Below, in pieces: positions 1-12,492 of a stretch of DNA of 64,000 nucleotides; position 1 is the first letter of the stretch; each line of letters opens with the position of its first letter. Under the pieces are notes generated by a model that saw nothing but the letters and a program-made list of their open reading frames with translations, was not told the DNA's origin and ran no database searches. This DNA is from Irpex lacteus. Its lineage: Eukaryota > Basidiomycota > Agaricomycetes > Polyporales > Irpicaceae. Both the position numbers and the translations under genes were made by a program. Location of the stretch: NCBI GenBank assembly GCA_001986395.2, contig MQVO02000001.1:2480001-2544000 (forward strand). The letters are read 5' to 3'.

Positions 1-339
1 CCCGCCATCAAATCACGTTTGATGGAGCACTGTCCGTCGTAGAACGTTTTACAGGACCAAGATTGATTATAGTAGTCACTAGAAGTCCCAGGACTGTCGG
101 TGTCGGTATGGTAGAGGGTGAGATTCCCATTGCGGGGAGGCCAGTACTTGATACCATCAATGGTGCATATGCTTGTATATCTACGAAACTGATGACAGGT
201 CCATTGCAAAGATCAACAGAATGTCAGATGCTCGTTTGATCGTTCTGGCGTACTATACCGACCGAGGTCCAATTAACCGCCGATATATAGCAATCCCACT
301 CCAGCTCGACATTGCAGCTCCCTGTCCGACCCGTTTACA
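1..339. other. Intergenic sequence at window start
   Basis: No coding pattern that I recognise. It should hold the promoter of the DUF6534-like gene that starts at 340. No clear TATA box was picked out. Confidence 0.4.
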
Positions 340-2402
340 ATGTCACCCCAATCCGCGCTTGAGCTGGCCGTTGGACCCCTCCTGGTGTTGATCTGCGTCG
401 CCTGCATGTAAGTCGGCATTGGTTTCTGTCTTCCGTTCAACATCCGACACTGATAATCGGCCAGTCTATTCGGCGTCTTTTCAGCGCAGGTTTACTTCTA
501 CTGGTCAAACTATGAGAAGGATAGCGCGAAGCTGAAGTCATTTGTTTCGTTCATCTGGTGCGTGCTGCCGTTGTTTTTGTGCGACTTGGGGCTCACAAGA
601 GTGCAGGATATTGGAAGCGCTGCACACTGCCTTCTGTATTCATGTCCTGTACTTCTACTTCGTTACACACTTTGGTGACCCGGTACATGGAGCGGGCACC
701 ATCGTCTGGTACGTCAACCTTCTACATCCCCTCGGTCATCTACTGACCCGTTTGCCCGTGTAGGAGCTGCGGAGTAAGTCATCATGCCGTCGTGCCCGAA
801 CGCTCACTAAACTTTTATTCTTTGCCCGGCGTGTAGGTTACAGTGGTTCTCGAGGTATGTCACAACACCTGGTTTCATTACGGGGCGCGCTGACCTTTAC
901 CGATCAGGTTGTGATTGTAAGCCTTACAGAAGGGTGAGTTTCAACGGTTATCAACGCCACAAAGCCCGCCAATCCTGATGAGATCATTGTTCCAGATTCT
1001 ATGTTCGACGAATTTGGCACTGTAAGTTTGAATCGACTGAGCGGGATTTCGATGAGTTTTAATGGGATTGAGCAGTGTCTGGGAAAAAATACTGGGTGGT
1101 CGCTGGCCCGGTGAGTGGACATGAATATTTGTGCATTAATGCGGTTTTACTTATGGATACTGTTAGATCCTTCTCCTCATCGTCCGAGCAAGTAAGTAAA
1201 GGTTAAAATTCCTCTGTAGAGACTTTGCTGACAATGAATTCCCAGTTTTCAGCCTTTGTAAGTGACTATTCAGCTCGGGAAACGGAGTTTCTGACGCAGA
1301 GTTATTGTCGCTAGACACCGTAAACTTCTTGTGAGTCTTTAAAGCAGAAAGCTCTGTTATTCTCTTCTCTAACAACCGCAATAGGTACAAATTCGGCACA
1401 TGGGAAAACTACCGCGCACACTCGTCAGCTCAGGTGAGTTGATTCGGTGAGCAGCCTCGGATATCTCTGACTCCCATTAGGCAAGCCTCTGGACTGCGTT
1501 CTCGCTCGGTCTGGTCGCGGATTTCTCGATCACGTCACTCCTCATCTGGTTCTTGAGAACAAAGCGCACGAAATTTGCTGCGTAAGCAACATCTATGACC
1601 TTCTGATATTCCCAGCTGAAGTACTCTGACAGGACGAACATGAAATTGGCAAAGCTGATGCATTACACCATCAATACCGGGGCTGTCACTCTGTAAGCTG
1701 TGCCCGAAGAAAGCATTGCTGCGCTTTTTCACTGACGAGTTGTATACTAGCGTCGTATCTGCTGCTATCATTGGAACAGTAAGCTATTGTCCCCTACTCG
1801 TTCAATCACTACTCACGTTAAGCCGTCATCCATAGATTAGTATTCAGAACAGCTTGCTTTTCGGTGGACTGATAGAGGTTGTCAGCAAACGTGGGTATCA
1901 TCCAGTACCCGCATCAGCGCACATTGATACTGACAGTTCTCGATCGTACAGTCTATGCGAACTCTATGCTTGCCATGTGAGTTGACGGTCCTCAGCCTTC
2001 CGTGTATGTCTTCTGAACCCACTTCTTGCACAGGTTGAACGCCAGGAAGCAAATAACTCTGATCGGTGAAGGTGACATGTCGGAGTTCGTCATGTCAACC
2101 CGGAGCTCAAACAACAGAGTATGTCAGGACATTCGTGGGAACACAGTGTAACAGCGTACTGACGAGTATCGGTTCGTTTCTATAGCATGCTACTGGCATC
2201 AAGATCGTCACAGAGACGAGCATCGCACGCGACATGGACGATCATCTGGTAAGTTCTCTCGAAATAGTTGTGTCATGCAATGCTGAACACCGCCTCGCGC
2301 ACCTGACAGGCAGCCACGTCGAATCCTAAGGACTCATTCCAAGCATACAGCGTGTACGATGGTACACAGAAAGTCCAGACTGATGCTCTAACAAGAGTAT
2401 GA
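340..2402 (+). CDS. DUF6534-like multi-pass membrane protein (copy 1)
   Basis: The ATG at 340 opens a short hydrophobic exon (reading MSPQSALELAVGPLLVLICV) followed by many small exons separated by introns of about 50 bp. Exon 2 continues with a segment containing QVYFYWSNYEKDSAKLKSF, and exon 3 with an ALHTAFCIHVLYFYFVTHFGD-type run. A hydrophobic first helix, this aromatic loop and the histidine-rich second helix are typical of the DUF6533/DUF6534 seven-helix proteins greatly expanded in Agaricomycetes. The tail is polar and ends with TQKVQTDALTRV before the TGA at 2400-2402. It is probably a plasma- or endomembrane protein; no biochemical function is established for the family. A paralogue lies at 8021-10060 on the same strand. 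The family call is firm, but the exact splicing of the middle micro-exons is less so. Confidence 0.8.
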
Positions 2403-3955
2403 GCCGGGCCATATGGGGGCTTTCACTCGGAGTGATATTTATTCCTATTCATTCGTTTTATTCGGACTATTGTTGAAATTTTATACCATCATCTGTATGC
2501 CATCACCATATCGACGTATCTTGGGTCATCTGTAGCTAGCTATGCTCTGTTGTAAAGTGTTCGTGCCATGTATGTAATCTTTGGTATAGCGAACTACCAG
2601 CTGCTGCTGACCCTCAGCCCACGGGGCTAATTACCACTGAAGTTTACGGCGTAATGTACAGCACAACTCGCACGTTTTTGGGCACATCTTATGAAAGTTG
2701 CATGAGCTGCGATGTCACCGCTTTTCAATGTACGTTAAGGCCCCGTTGTAATCTTGGACTTGATGCAGGTGAGAACTCTATTGCACCTATCAGAACACAC
2801 CGGGATGTCGACGTCGCTCACGGCAGCCGCCGGAATGCGGTCTCACCTCCATCACCAGCATGGCGTGACAACAAACTTTGCTCACTACATCGATATCTCT
2901 TTGCAGCTCCCAAAGCAAATCATATCTCCAATACATGGATATGCTCCTCATCGAATACATGGATATGCTCCTCATCGCATGCATTCTATCATTCCTCGAC
3001 TAACCTCTGCCAGAAGTTCTTGCGCACCACCTTTTTGATCAACAGTGCACATATCATGATGCGTGTCTATCCATACACCGATCAACAGGAGACGCAAGTG
3101 GCCTTGCAGGTGTCCGATAAACGCTAATGATACCTTCGCAGCCAAAGATAGGTTATCGTGTCCAACAGTCAAGCAAGTCATGTCTCTGTAAGTTCTGTCT
3201 TTCGTGTAACGTTCGATATACCAATTTCCTCAGCCATCCGACATATAGGAAGCAGACACCAGCTTCGTACATGACAGTCATCTTCCAGTGCCGATGGCGA
3301 GTACAATCTCGCTCCTTGTGCAATTCAAACGCTTGGACATAACCTACGACGCATGGATCAGTCAATTTGCATGGAGGCAATAGCATGTTTGTTGACTACT
3401 TCCAGGCCTCCTGTCTCCTCGCGGGCCTCGTCCGCCGAAGGTACCTACCCATTGCAGCCATCTTCAGGTCAAGTTTATGCCCGTGATTGAGCAAGATGTA
3501 TCCCAGTATGGTATCAGCAGGGCTAATGCCTCCTACGCTCATCATCACTCGGCTTGATGAAATCATATACAGTGCGTTTCTTCTTAACGCTCTTCGTCTT
3601 GGCTGTCGTATTGTAGTCACCCATCTGATGGCAGGTCCGGGCTTTGCTGGACGAAACGCAGCAGAGCCTCGTCTTCTAGCTGTAACCGAGACACTGCCGA
3701 CATGAGCGGTCTCGGGATTCTGAATGGGCGTGTTTCCTAAACCGTAGGTTTCACGGCGATCCGAATAGGCAGGTGAACATACCTTCATTCCCGCACGACC
3801 CTGGACATACATGATCATCGAGCGGCCATCGAGATTGCCATATGGAAGCTCCGAGGACTCATAGAACAGGGCGTGTTTCCTTTGTACCCCTCGTAGCTCC
3901 TTCGTCTCCTTCCACGCTTCCACGAACCTCAGCGAAGTTCGTCTTCGACTACGAC
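2403..3955. other. Intergenic region without a recognised gene
   Basis: Several open frames (2654-3127 plus, 3396-4040 minus) have no recognisable domain, and the minus-strand one overlaps the 5' end of the MFS gene, so I treat them as chance. The stretch holds a perfect 24-bp tandem duplication at 2930-2977 and the promoter region of the MFS transporter. Confidence 0.4.
2930..2977. repeat. Two perfect head-to-tail copies of a 24-bp unit
   Basis: The units occupy 2930-2953 and 2954-2977 and are identical (each begins aatacatggatatgctcc). The repeat lies outside any recognised gene and looks like a simple local slippage duplication. Confidence 0.9.
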
Positions 3956-6180
3956 ATGTCGCAAGACAACGTCTCCCGAGCTCCTTCGACTCTCCAGGGC
4001 GACGATGCAGGGGTCGAGAAGGCAGAATCTCGCTCACCAAGGGGATTGCGCTTTTGGTTAATTATTTTCTCCATCTGCATCTCGTGCTTTCTGTCAGCAC
4101 TGGAATACGTAGGTGGCCCCCGCTTTTCTGTCGCAGCTTGTCCCTGACTAGATGAGATCGTTGTTTCATACTACCACATAGACTGCTGTGTCGACCGCTC
4201 TTCCGACCATCCTCCACGACCTCCATGGTGACGACTTCGTATGGGTGGCGTCAGCCTACGCCCTTGCTGCTACGGCGCTTCTGCCTGCAAGTGGTGGACT
4301 GGCACAGGTTGGTGACATGTGTTTATTCGCGCCTCCGACATTATCTGATACAATACTGGATTTCAGATATTCGGTAGGCGACCTATTATGCTTGGGTCGT
4401 TGGCCATGTTTGCTCTCGGAAGTGCACTTTGTGGTTCGGCACAGAATATCAATTGGCTCATCGCTGCGCGGAGTATGTCTGTCCTATACATCTGCATCAC
4501 TGTCCTTTCTTGTACTCATTTATTAACAGCAATCCAGGGTGCGGGTGGAGGAGGTCTCTTGTCCTTGACCAGCATAATCCTGTCCGACATGGTCACATTG
4601 AAAGAGCGCGCAATGTACAACGCTCTGATCGGGCTGTGAGTTTCTCCAGTCTGATAACGTAGCGCCCCTTCTCACTGACAAACAGGACATGGGCTATTGC
4701 GTGTGCTATCGGTCCCTTGGTCGGCGGCGCGTTGACTGAAGCCGGCCAATGGCGATGGTTATTCTGTGAGTGGTTAACTATTTATTTCCCTCGCTCATTT
4801 ATTCTAAAATCTACGCACGCCTGTAGACTTGAACCTCCCTGTATGTGGTGTGTCTGCCTTCTTCGTGGCCGCCTTCTTGAAGCTACGAACACCGCATGGC
4901 ACGCTCCGTGAGAAGCTCGATCGAATGGATTGGATGTAAGTTCCCTCTCAAGGATCGTACAACACTATCTTATCACACCGTGCAGTGGCAACCTCATCAT
5001 CACTGCGAGTACAACTGCGTGCATCCTCGCCTTGGCTTGGGGTGGTGTGCGTTACCCTTGGAGCTCCGGTCACGTACTGGCACCGTTGATCATTGGAATT
5101 GCTGGCATCGGATTTTTCTTCGTATATGAGGCCAAGTGGGCCAAGGAACCCTTGGTAAGCTCGGTAGTCTACCTGTATATTTCGGATAGCTAATCATGAC
5201 CCAATAGGTACCTTTCCAACTGATCTCTAATAGGACCAGTTTGAGCGGGTGCGTCTTATCTATCTATAGATGGGTCTTATACTAATAGTGTTCTCAGTTA
5301 CTTGCAGACATTCCTTGCACCAGTTGTCATGGCCTCCGTTATTTGTGAGTCTGGGGCTAACATGTCATTGATGCCGTGTCTGATCGTAAAACAGATTACC
5401 TTCCTATTTATGCCCAGGCGTGCAAAGGTGCCGGACCTCTACGCTCTGGTGTCGACGTCCTTGGTCTATCTGCATCCACGGCTCCTGTGCTCGTGCTTAC
5501 TGGTGTCACCATCGCCCTGTCCAAGGCATATCGCCCACAACTGTGGCTAGGCTGGGCGATGTACATGATTGGCATGGGCGCACTGACTACTTTACACGCG
5601 GATACGAACACCGGGAAGCTCATCGGATTCCCAGTTCTCATCGGAGTCGGTGTTGGTACCCTTCTCTCTGGCACCTATTTCCCGGTCCTTGCCCCGCTTC
5701 CGGCGTCCGAGAACGCCCATGCGCTCGCCTTCTTCGCCTTCTGCCGAAGCTTCGCAAATGTGAGTGCCGTCTTCTCCGCAATCCTGCAATGAACAGAAAT
5801 TTGACATAATCCATTGCCTCAAGGTCTGGGGTGTGTCCATTGGCACTGCTGTTTTACAGACTGAGCTTGGGAAACGACTTCCTTCCGGCTTCACCGACAA
5901 ATTCCCTCAAGGTGTTGCCATCGCCTACCAGATCATCCCAGTGATTCCGACGCTCGATGAGCCTGTCCGAGGAGAGGTTCGCGAGGCATTCGCGCGGAGT
6001 CTCATCACGCTATGGCAGGTCATGATTGGCATTGCCGGACTGGGTCTTTTGACTTCGTTGTTCATGAAGGCGCTGCCTTTACACACACAGCGAGACGAGC
6101 AATGGGCGCTCGAGGAGTCGGAGAGTGAGAAGAAGGGCGAGAAAGGTCCAGCGGATACTGTGGCTGTCTCTGAAGTCTAA
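3956..6180 (+). CDS. MFS drug:H+ antiporter, 14-helix (DHA2-like) type
   Basis: Spliced exons give a protein of roughly 530 residues. After a polar N-terminus (MSQDNVSRAPSTLQ...) comes RFWLIIFSICISCFLSALEY (helix 1), then a TALPTILHDL segment and WVASAYALAATALL (helix 2). The family motif A region reads FGRRPIMLGSLAMF, and the antiporter motif C region is seen in GPLVGGALTEAGQWRWLF. The number of hydrophobic blocks fits the 14-helix class that exports toxic small molecules in exchange for protons. The tail is acidic and Lys-rich and ends EKKGEKGPADTVAVSEV. I chose the ATG at 3956; an in-frame ATG at 3842 would add 38 residues without a helix. At least seven short introns are visible. The substrate cannot be told from sequence, and no biosynthetic gene adjoins it. 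Confidence 0.88.
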
Positions 6181-8020
6181 GATCGTAGAGGATGCAGCTC
6201 TATGTGCTTTCTCGTTGATGCTTCCCTATCACTGTTGCGATAGACTCGGAGGCGCGAGTGTTTCGGATAGGCTACCGGATAGATCGGTACGTGAGTGGAG
6301 GCTCGCTCATACCTTGCGTTCTTGTATTTCAGTGCTGTATTACTACTCTTAGGATTAGGATCACATACTATTTTATGGTTGGTTCGATCTCCGGGCTGCA
6401 GTGTGGAATGGCACGCCTGTGCGCACCTACAAGGTAAGTAGTACTTACTCGATTCCTCGAGGCTCTGAAATTATGTCTCACGCTTGGCCTCATACTCAGG
6501 GTTTTGCGCCGCAGAACGTCTACTCCGGCCTGGTGTCGTTGTCCGCGTCCCAGACGCAGGCCCAGTGCCACATGCGTATACAGCACGTGATACTAGCGCC
6601 TAACGCCACAAGGGATTTGCTACCATATTGGGAACCATATCTCCGAGCGCTACGCCTCCACCCGCTCTGCATCGTGCGCACTGGCCATGGGTAGCGAGCA
6701 CACTCAAGCTTGCTAGCCTAAAGCGTGGCTCTGGGACGTCAATTGTCGTGTTCATAGCTACTATGTGCTCTGCTGTTAAGTATACTCATCTGGTGAACAG
6801 TGAGTATTTATGGACGACAAGGTACATTCGGACCGTTCGGACGACAACAGTTCTAACCAGGTACGATCATTACCAGCCGTGGTATCATATCTACCCCTTA
6901 TATCGCTGAAAGTCGTTGTTTTGCAGACTCCTGAGATATGAATGCTTAGAGAACGGTTGAATATCACACTAGAGGCCCATGGAAGCGACTCAAGAGGGCT
7001 CTGAAGCAGCAGGACGAAATTGCGAATCCAGCCGTAGGGAAAGGGTGGCTGTGCAGGCATAATCAAACGACTATGGGGAGCACATGAGGCCTCATGAGTG
7101 GCGATTGTTCCGACAACATTCCTTCCCTCTCTGAATATGCTCTTTATATCCGCCACCTATATGGTCAGGACCACTGCTGCAGCATGTTTATAGGTTTTGG
7201 ATGGTGAACGGTTAAAACCTGAGAGATTGGAATTTGGGGATGGGATAGAGTGCTGGAGACTAGACGAAGTGCGGTACAATAATGACGAGGACTCACAGTG
7301 GTCAGTGTCGGTACCTGGCTTATAGACTTATTATCATTGACCACCTTCTGATTAGATCTCCTGGACCATGTACGGAGATCAAGTAGTACTACTCCAGGGA
7401 AGTGACTGTCAGCCCTAAGTTACCATAACATTCAATCTCCCGCCATATCTCCTGTAAAGCGTGATATAATCTTGTTCTCTCACAGCCCTGAAGGCCTGCC
7501 AGCCACTTGTGGGCAGGCACGATCAGGTTGTTACACTGCTTGCCAGTGACCGTACTCTAAAACATTCATAAGCTAACGAACATTGACCAAGTACGTCTAC
7601 AATGTTCATTGCACGATGTCTCTCTGATTATGATTTCACCATCCGTATGCTAACACGTGTATAGATGAATTTCGAGTTATAGATAAGTAAGCCCTAGAAT
7701 CCGATTATATGGAGATGCCATCATTTGCTCTGTCTCCAGATATCTCGCGACCCTGTGATCCCAACAACAAAGCATGCAATCATCTCGATCGCAATATACT
7801 CCAACGACGTGCCCAGGAGGAGGGCGGGATCCAGAGCCATACGGTTGTCCACTCCAATACCGTTCGTTTGCGGCCACAAACCGCTCAGGCATCAAGCTAG
7901 GGGACACAGTGACAGGTCGCAACTTTAGTTTTCCCGCTCTACTTATGCCGACCCACGACCACTCTGGCAATGTTTATCTCTTTTCCCTTCCTTTCCTAAT
8001 CTATATCTACGCGAAGGACC
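6181..8020. other. Intergenic region, 1.8 kb, no gene recognised
   Basis: Short open frames on both strands (for example 6401-6694 plus, 6776-7156 minus, 7677-7970 minus) show no domain and no convincing splice-linked continuation. The left end should be the MFS 3' UTR and the right end the promoter of the second DUF6534-like gene. I cannot exclude decayed coding sequence. Confidence 0.4.
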
Positions 8021-10060
8021 ATGGAGACAGCGCAGCCGTTGGTCATTCCTGGCTTTGACCTGCAAGTAGGACCCATCTTGGTGCTGCTTTGCATTGCATT
8101 AATGTACGTGCTCATTTCAAGTAGACCTCGTCATCTACTCAGCATATCCCATCTATAGGCTTTATGGAGTCTTCTGCGCCCAATGTTATTTTTATTACAT
8201 GAACTATGACCAGGATAGGCTTCGTCTCCGCCTATATGTTCTTGTTCTTTGGTGCGTTCAGTTTATGGAACTGCCAGCTGGCTCGGGATTGACCGGAACG
8301 TAGGCTGCTAGAAAGTCTCCACACCACGTTCTGTATACATATCCTGTACGATTACTTTGTTACCCATTTCGGAGATCCGGTGAACGGAGTAGCTCACATC
8401 GTTTGGTGAGTCTACCAGCTGAAGCTCTCTTAGCAACTCCTCTGACTTCTCTGCAGGAGCGCTGGCGTGAGTTCCACTACTTTTCCAAACTTGACCTTTT
8501 CCTCAAAACTAAACTTTACCAGGGTACCATTTTGATCGAGGTCGGTTGTACGTGTCAAGGACTATAACCTTACCAGTCTGACAGCTTTTTTGTAGATGTG
8601 CATCCTAGCGATGGCTGAGGGGTACGTCCAGGTTTCTTGAAAACGTGTGTGCATGGCTGAACATGATATGCTAGCTTCTATATAAACCGAATCTACCACT
8701 GTGAGTATGTTGCTTTCTCGACAAAGACTTTCGCCTTAGTAGTGCTGCTCAGTGAGTGGATCATGGCTTGTCGCCGCCGTTCCGGTATGTCTTATTCCCT
8801 AATCGTTTCCCTGTCAAAGATGCTGACGTCTGGCTTTCATAGTCAACACTGCTCGCCGGCCGAATCAGTAAGTCCCCTCACTGGATGAAGACAGTCGTAT
8901 CGCTAACGTATGCTCGTACCGTGTCAGTTCTCAGCTTGAGTGAGTTCTACCTGGGAGGATGAAAGTCGATTAATCTGATCATCAATTGTTTTTGCCAGTC
9001 TCTGCCTCATACCTGTAAGGCGACACTCAGATTTTCTTTACAAAAATACTCACCCTATCCAGGTACATTTATGACACATGGGCGGGTTTTCGTGCACACC
9101 GCATACCAGAAGTATGTGCTCTGAAGCCTTCTAATACCCGTATGAGACTTACGTTGCTCTCCAGACTTGCCTCACTGTGTCTCTTTCGCTCGCAGTGGCC
9201 ACCGATTTGTCTGTAACAGTGCTTCTCGTGTACTACCTACGCAAGCGACGCACGGCTTTCAAACGGCACGTTCTTGTGCTCCCTCATTACATCAACGTAT
9301 TCGACATAGGCACTTTCATTTATTCAGGACAAACAACATTATTGACACTCTCATGCGTCACACCGTCCATAATGGTGCACTTGCCATGTAAGTAGTATGA
9401 GACTGTTCTGATTGAAAAAGGGCTGAGCTTGGTGTTGCATCTGCTAGGGTCACCTCCGCTTTGGTCGTCATCATGGTAGGTCTGCATGTTCACATACGCC
9501 GAATCCATGTATTCATCGATTTGCAGTTGCACGCATTGCCCTCTAGTTTGATGTTCGCTGGTTTCGTCGAAATTATCAGCAAGCGTGAGTCTCTTCCAAT
9601 GATCTCGGTCAGTACATCCAGTAACGCATCTTACTAGTCTATGCAAATTCGATGGTCGCTTCGTAAGACATTTCTTTCCGCCTTAAACCACAAAAAGCTA
9701 ATTCCTTCAAACCACTTCCAGGCTGAATTCCAGACAGGCGATTGCTCAGAAAGGCTCTTCCGCTAGCCAAATGCACTCCATCGAGATGTCGCGTCAGGTA
9801 GGTTGCGGTATTGATATTTTGACGACCCACGGGTTGACGTGCTCGTCTCCCAGCCTTACTCGCGCTACTCACGCTCGGTGCATGTCACTCGCGACAAATA
9901 TCCAAGTCACGATGTGAGGTCATTCTCTTATCACCTACCGAGAGCTACCTGACTCCTTACTGCATAGACTGAGGCGAGCGGGCTACAGGATAAGAAACAT
10001 GTCAGCCTCCCCGGGCCTATCTTGGTTGACACAACCGTAGAGACATTTACAGCTTACTAG
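8021..10060 (+). CDS. DUF6534-like multi-pass membrane protein (copy 2)
   Basis: The ATG at 8021 starts METAQPLVIPGFDLQVGPIL, a short N-terminus running into the first helix, as in copy 1. The second exon contains QCYFYYMNYDQDRLRLRLYV, and the third ESLHTTFCIHILYDYFVTHF, aligning closely with copy 1 at 340-2402, including matching early exon borders. Many micro-exons follow, and the polar tail ends TVETFTAY at the TAG 10058-10060. It has the same predicted seven-helix architecture and no known biochemical role. Sequence divergence from copy 1 is substantial, so this is an older paralogue rather than a recent tandem copy. Confidence 0.78.
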
Positions 10061-11092
10061 AATGCAGTAACACCATAGTCCACAATTTGTCTGTGCTCTG
10101 TATTTGCTTACACATGTAAACATACATAATGACCCTACATTCCTTACTTAACAACGTTCATTTATGCCAGAACTGATACTCAGTGCCGGTAAGGCAGTGG
10201 CAGTCATATCCGTCAATATTTCTCCGACTCGGAAATGTCCGGGTCCCGGTAGAAGCTAGCAGTGACAAACGGACTTGGCACGATATCTTTGGGTATTTTC
10301 GAGATTCATTGGGTAACCCTATTCGTAAGTTGAGCAGTTGTGCTGTAACCTTGATCGCATGTTTTCTCGCAATTGGGACGTCTGTATGAGTGCTATTCAC
10401 CATGGCTTGCCAGGACCCGGATAACACCAGCGGTTTCTATGCGTGAGAGATCTTCTTGCGTCAACTTTACTACTGCGAACGAATGCTCACTGGTCTTACT
10501 GCTCCCTTTAGCAGGATAAAGGGTCGTGCATGCGCCGCATGCATACCGCATGAATGCCGCAGATAAGACGATACTCGTCTTCATATTGGACTAACCCCTG
10601 CACACCGGTACCGTGACAATGCACGGGATGGCACTTCAGCAACCCGGACACCACCAGGTGTGCGTGGGATAACTCTCACCAAAACGTGCGAGAAGTTGAG
10701 TGTATTGGACGCACGGAGTAGCCACGCGTAGGACTTGTGGGAGACCTGCTTATATGGGCCTGCTACAAATTTCACACCCGAGATCGACTAAATACCCTCT
10801 GCCTCGGAATATGCTGACAATTCATCACAGGGCTCGCGTCCTTTACTGTCGGGCTCGCAGGTGAGCCGCTCACTTTGTCAACGAAACGATCGGGAGCATA
10901 ATTCATTTACATGAGATAGCAACGTCGCGGCACAGGAGATGGGAAACGGCAGCTTTAGCGACTATCAGGGATGTACTGTGCAAGTAGTAGAGGAATGGAG
11001 GGGCCGCCTTGCTTGCTCGAGGGTGTAGTCCTTTGGCTCTTGAACATATTTCGTAACTCAGCGGTGCGTTCTCCTCTGCTATATTCGTTGTC
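10061..11092. other. Intergenic region, about 1 kb
   Basis: Nothing recognised. Minus-strand frames at 10158-10427 and 10903-11292 lack domains, and the latter overlaps the F-box gene antisense. The region probably carries the F-box gene's promoter. Confidence 0.4.
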
Positions 11093-12367
11093 ATGTATCT
11101 TACAAACCCTGAAGTCAACCATTGGCTGGCAAGAAAGATGGTTGCGGCTCTCGCACCCATGAGGGCATACGCAGTCTCAGATATCACCCATATCATTCTG
11201 TACAACCTCCGCCGGGATAAGCAGAGCTTAGCGAGCTGTTCGCTGGTATGCACCAACTGGACATTTGTGGCACGGTTGCATCTCTTTGCCACCGTTCATG
11301 TCGACGGGCCTCGAGCGCACGAGTTCCATGCATTCCTTCAATCTCCCGGAGCCTCGAGTATCAGAGGCCACATACGCTCGTTACAATGGACAGAAGAAGA
11401 TAAGGGTGCGCTAGACATCGGCAGTCTGTGCAAAATCATGGCCCTGCTTCCACGGGCCAGTCGTCTCCAACTGTCCCTCAACCGCTTCGGCACTCGTCCT
11501 ACCGCATTCCCATACGAATATGCTAGGATATGCCTGTCCTCGGTACGAACCCTACGGATATGCTGTCGACTACGTCTTAACGGTCAACAAAATAACGTGC
11601 AACCCCTTGCTGAGTTCCTTACATGGTTCAACCTTGAGAAGTTGGATTTCGGCGCTGTGAAGGATGGTTGCGGGGCTGGAGACGTTGACCCATACCGTGT
11701 TTCCTACCTGCCCATCCCATCCCGCCCTTTGCCGGTAGAGCATCTCAGGATCCTCAATGGTGATGCAATATATCAAGAAGCAGAGATTATGGCGCGCATC
11801 CTCAGACCTGCCAGCAGTTTACGCACTCTAACGTGCCAAATCCATTCTTCGGAGGACGTATATGCCTTGGGCAGGCTGATACGTTACTCAGCTTCAAATC
11901 TGGGCAAGCTCACGCTAATTTTCGATCCAGACGTTGGTCGTGGTGCATGTAAGCCTGTCAAGATTCTCTGCAATATACCAGTCGCTGATTTTTGTGTGGC
12001 CAAAGTGTCCATGGTGGACTGGCACAAACTCTACCTATCGTATTGCCCGAACCTCAAGACGATCTCCCTTCCAAATTTCTGGAGTCACACAAAACTCCTC
12101 GCTCCGCTCTTCGCCATCCTTAGCTGTGACGCGGATTCCTTGTGCGACCTTATTCTTGGGGTTTCGAGGCCTCTCACTATCGCTCCAAATACTCAATGGA
12201 GCTTAATCGAAAATTTGCTCCTTTCTCTGTGCGAGTTAGTAATGATTTGCGTGGATCTACGAGCTGTAGTCGAGCATGCAGAGAGAGTCCAGATCAAAAG
12301 TCGGATAGAGGGTCAATGGAGTGCGCTGTTGAGGCGTAGGCGTATGCGGTTTGAAGGGATGCAATAG
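11093..12367 (+). CDS. F-box-like protein, fungal LRR-type
   Basis: A single uninterrupted 424-codon frame. Near residues 28-70 it carries an F-box-like segment (ITHIILYNLRRDKQSLASCS followed by LVCTNWTFVARLHLF), the usual Skp1-binding helix pattern in Agaricomycete F-box-like proteins. The rest is a loosely repetitive leucine-rich region (for example LRTLTCQI and LGKLTLIF) of the kind that recruits substrates. It is expected to act as an SCF ubiquitin-ligase adaptor, although most members of this very large family are uncharacterised. An alternative ATG at 11138 would drop 15 residues upstream of the F-box. It converges on the CCDC25-type gene, with about 125 bp between the two stops. Confidence 0.8.
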   Translation: MYLTNPEVNHWLARKMVAALAPMRAYAVSDITHIILYNLRRDKQSLASCSLVCTNWTFVARLHLFATVHVDGPRAHEFHAFLQSPGASSIRGHIRSLQWTEEDKGALDIGSLCKIMALLPRASRLQLSLNRFGTRPTAFPYEYARICLSSVRTLRICCRLRLNGQQNNVQPLAEFLTWFNLEKLDFGAVKDGCGAGDVDPYRVSYLPIPSRPLPVEHLRILNGDAIYQEAEIMARILRPASSLRTLTCQIHSSEDVYALGRLIRYSASNLGKLTLIFDPDVGRGACKPVKILCNIPVADFCVAKVSMVDWHKLYLSYCPNLKTISLPNFWSHTKLLAPLFAILSCDADSLCDLILGVSRPLTIAPNTQWSLIENLLLSLCELVMICVDLRAVVEHAERVQIKSRIEGQWSALLRRRRMRFEGMQ

Positions 12368-12492
12368 CACGTTAGATAATAGAAGTGTTGTTACCCGCGC
12401 GAAGTTGTGTATTGTTTCCCATATAAACCCTCATCCTATACCTTTGGAAGTAGTAGCCCTTATGGAGGAATATTTTGGTGCAAGTGCACCTT

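Noticed and set aside
3396..4040. 214-codon minus-strand open frame upstream of the MFS gene
   Set aside because: It overlaps the MFS 5' end in antisense, has no recognisable domain, and only a short part (near 3640-3840) looks protein-like. Insufficient to call a gene.
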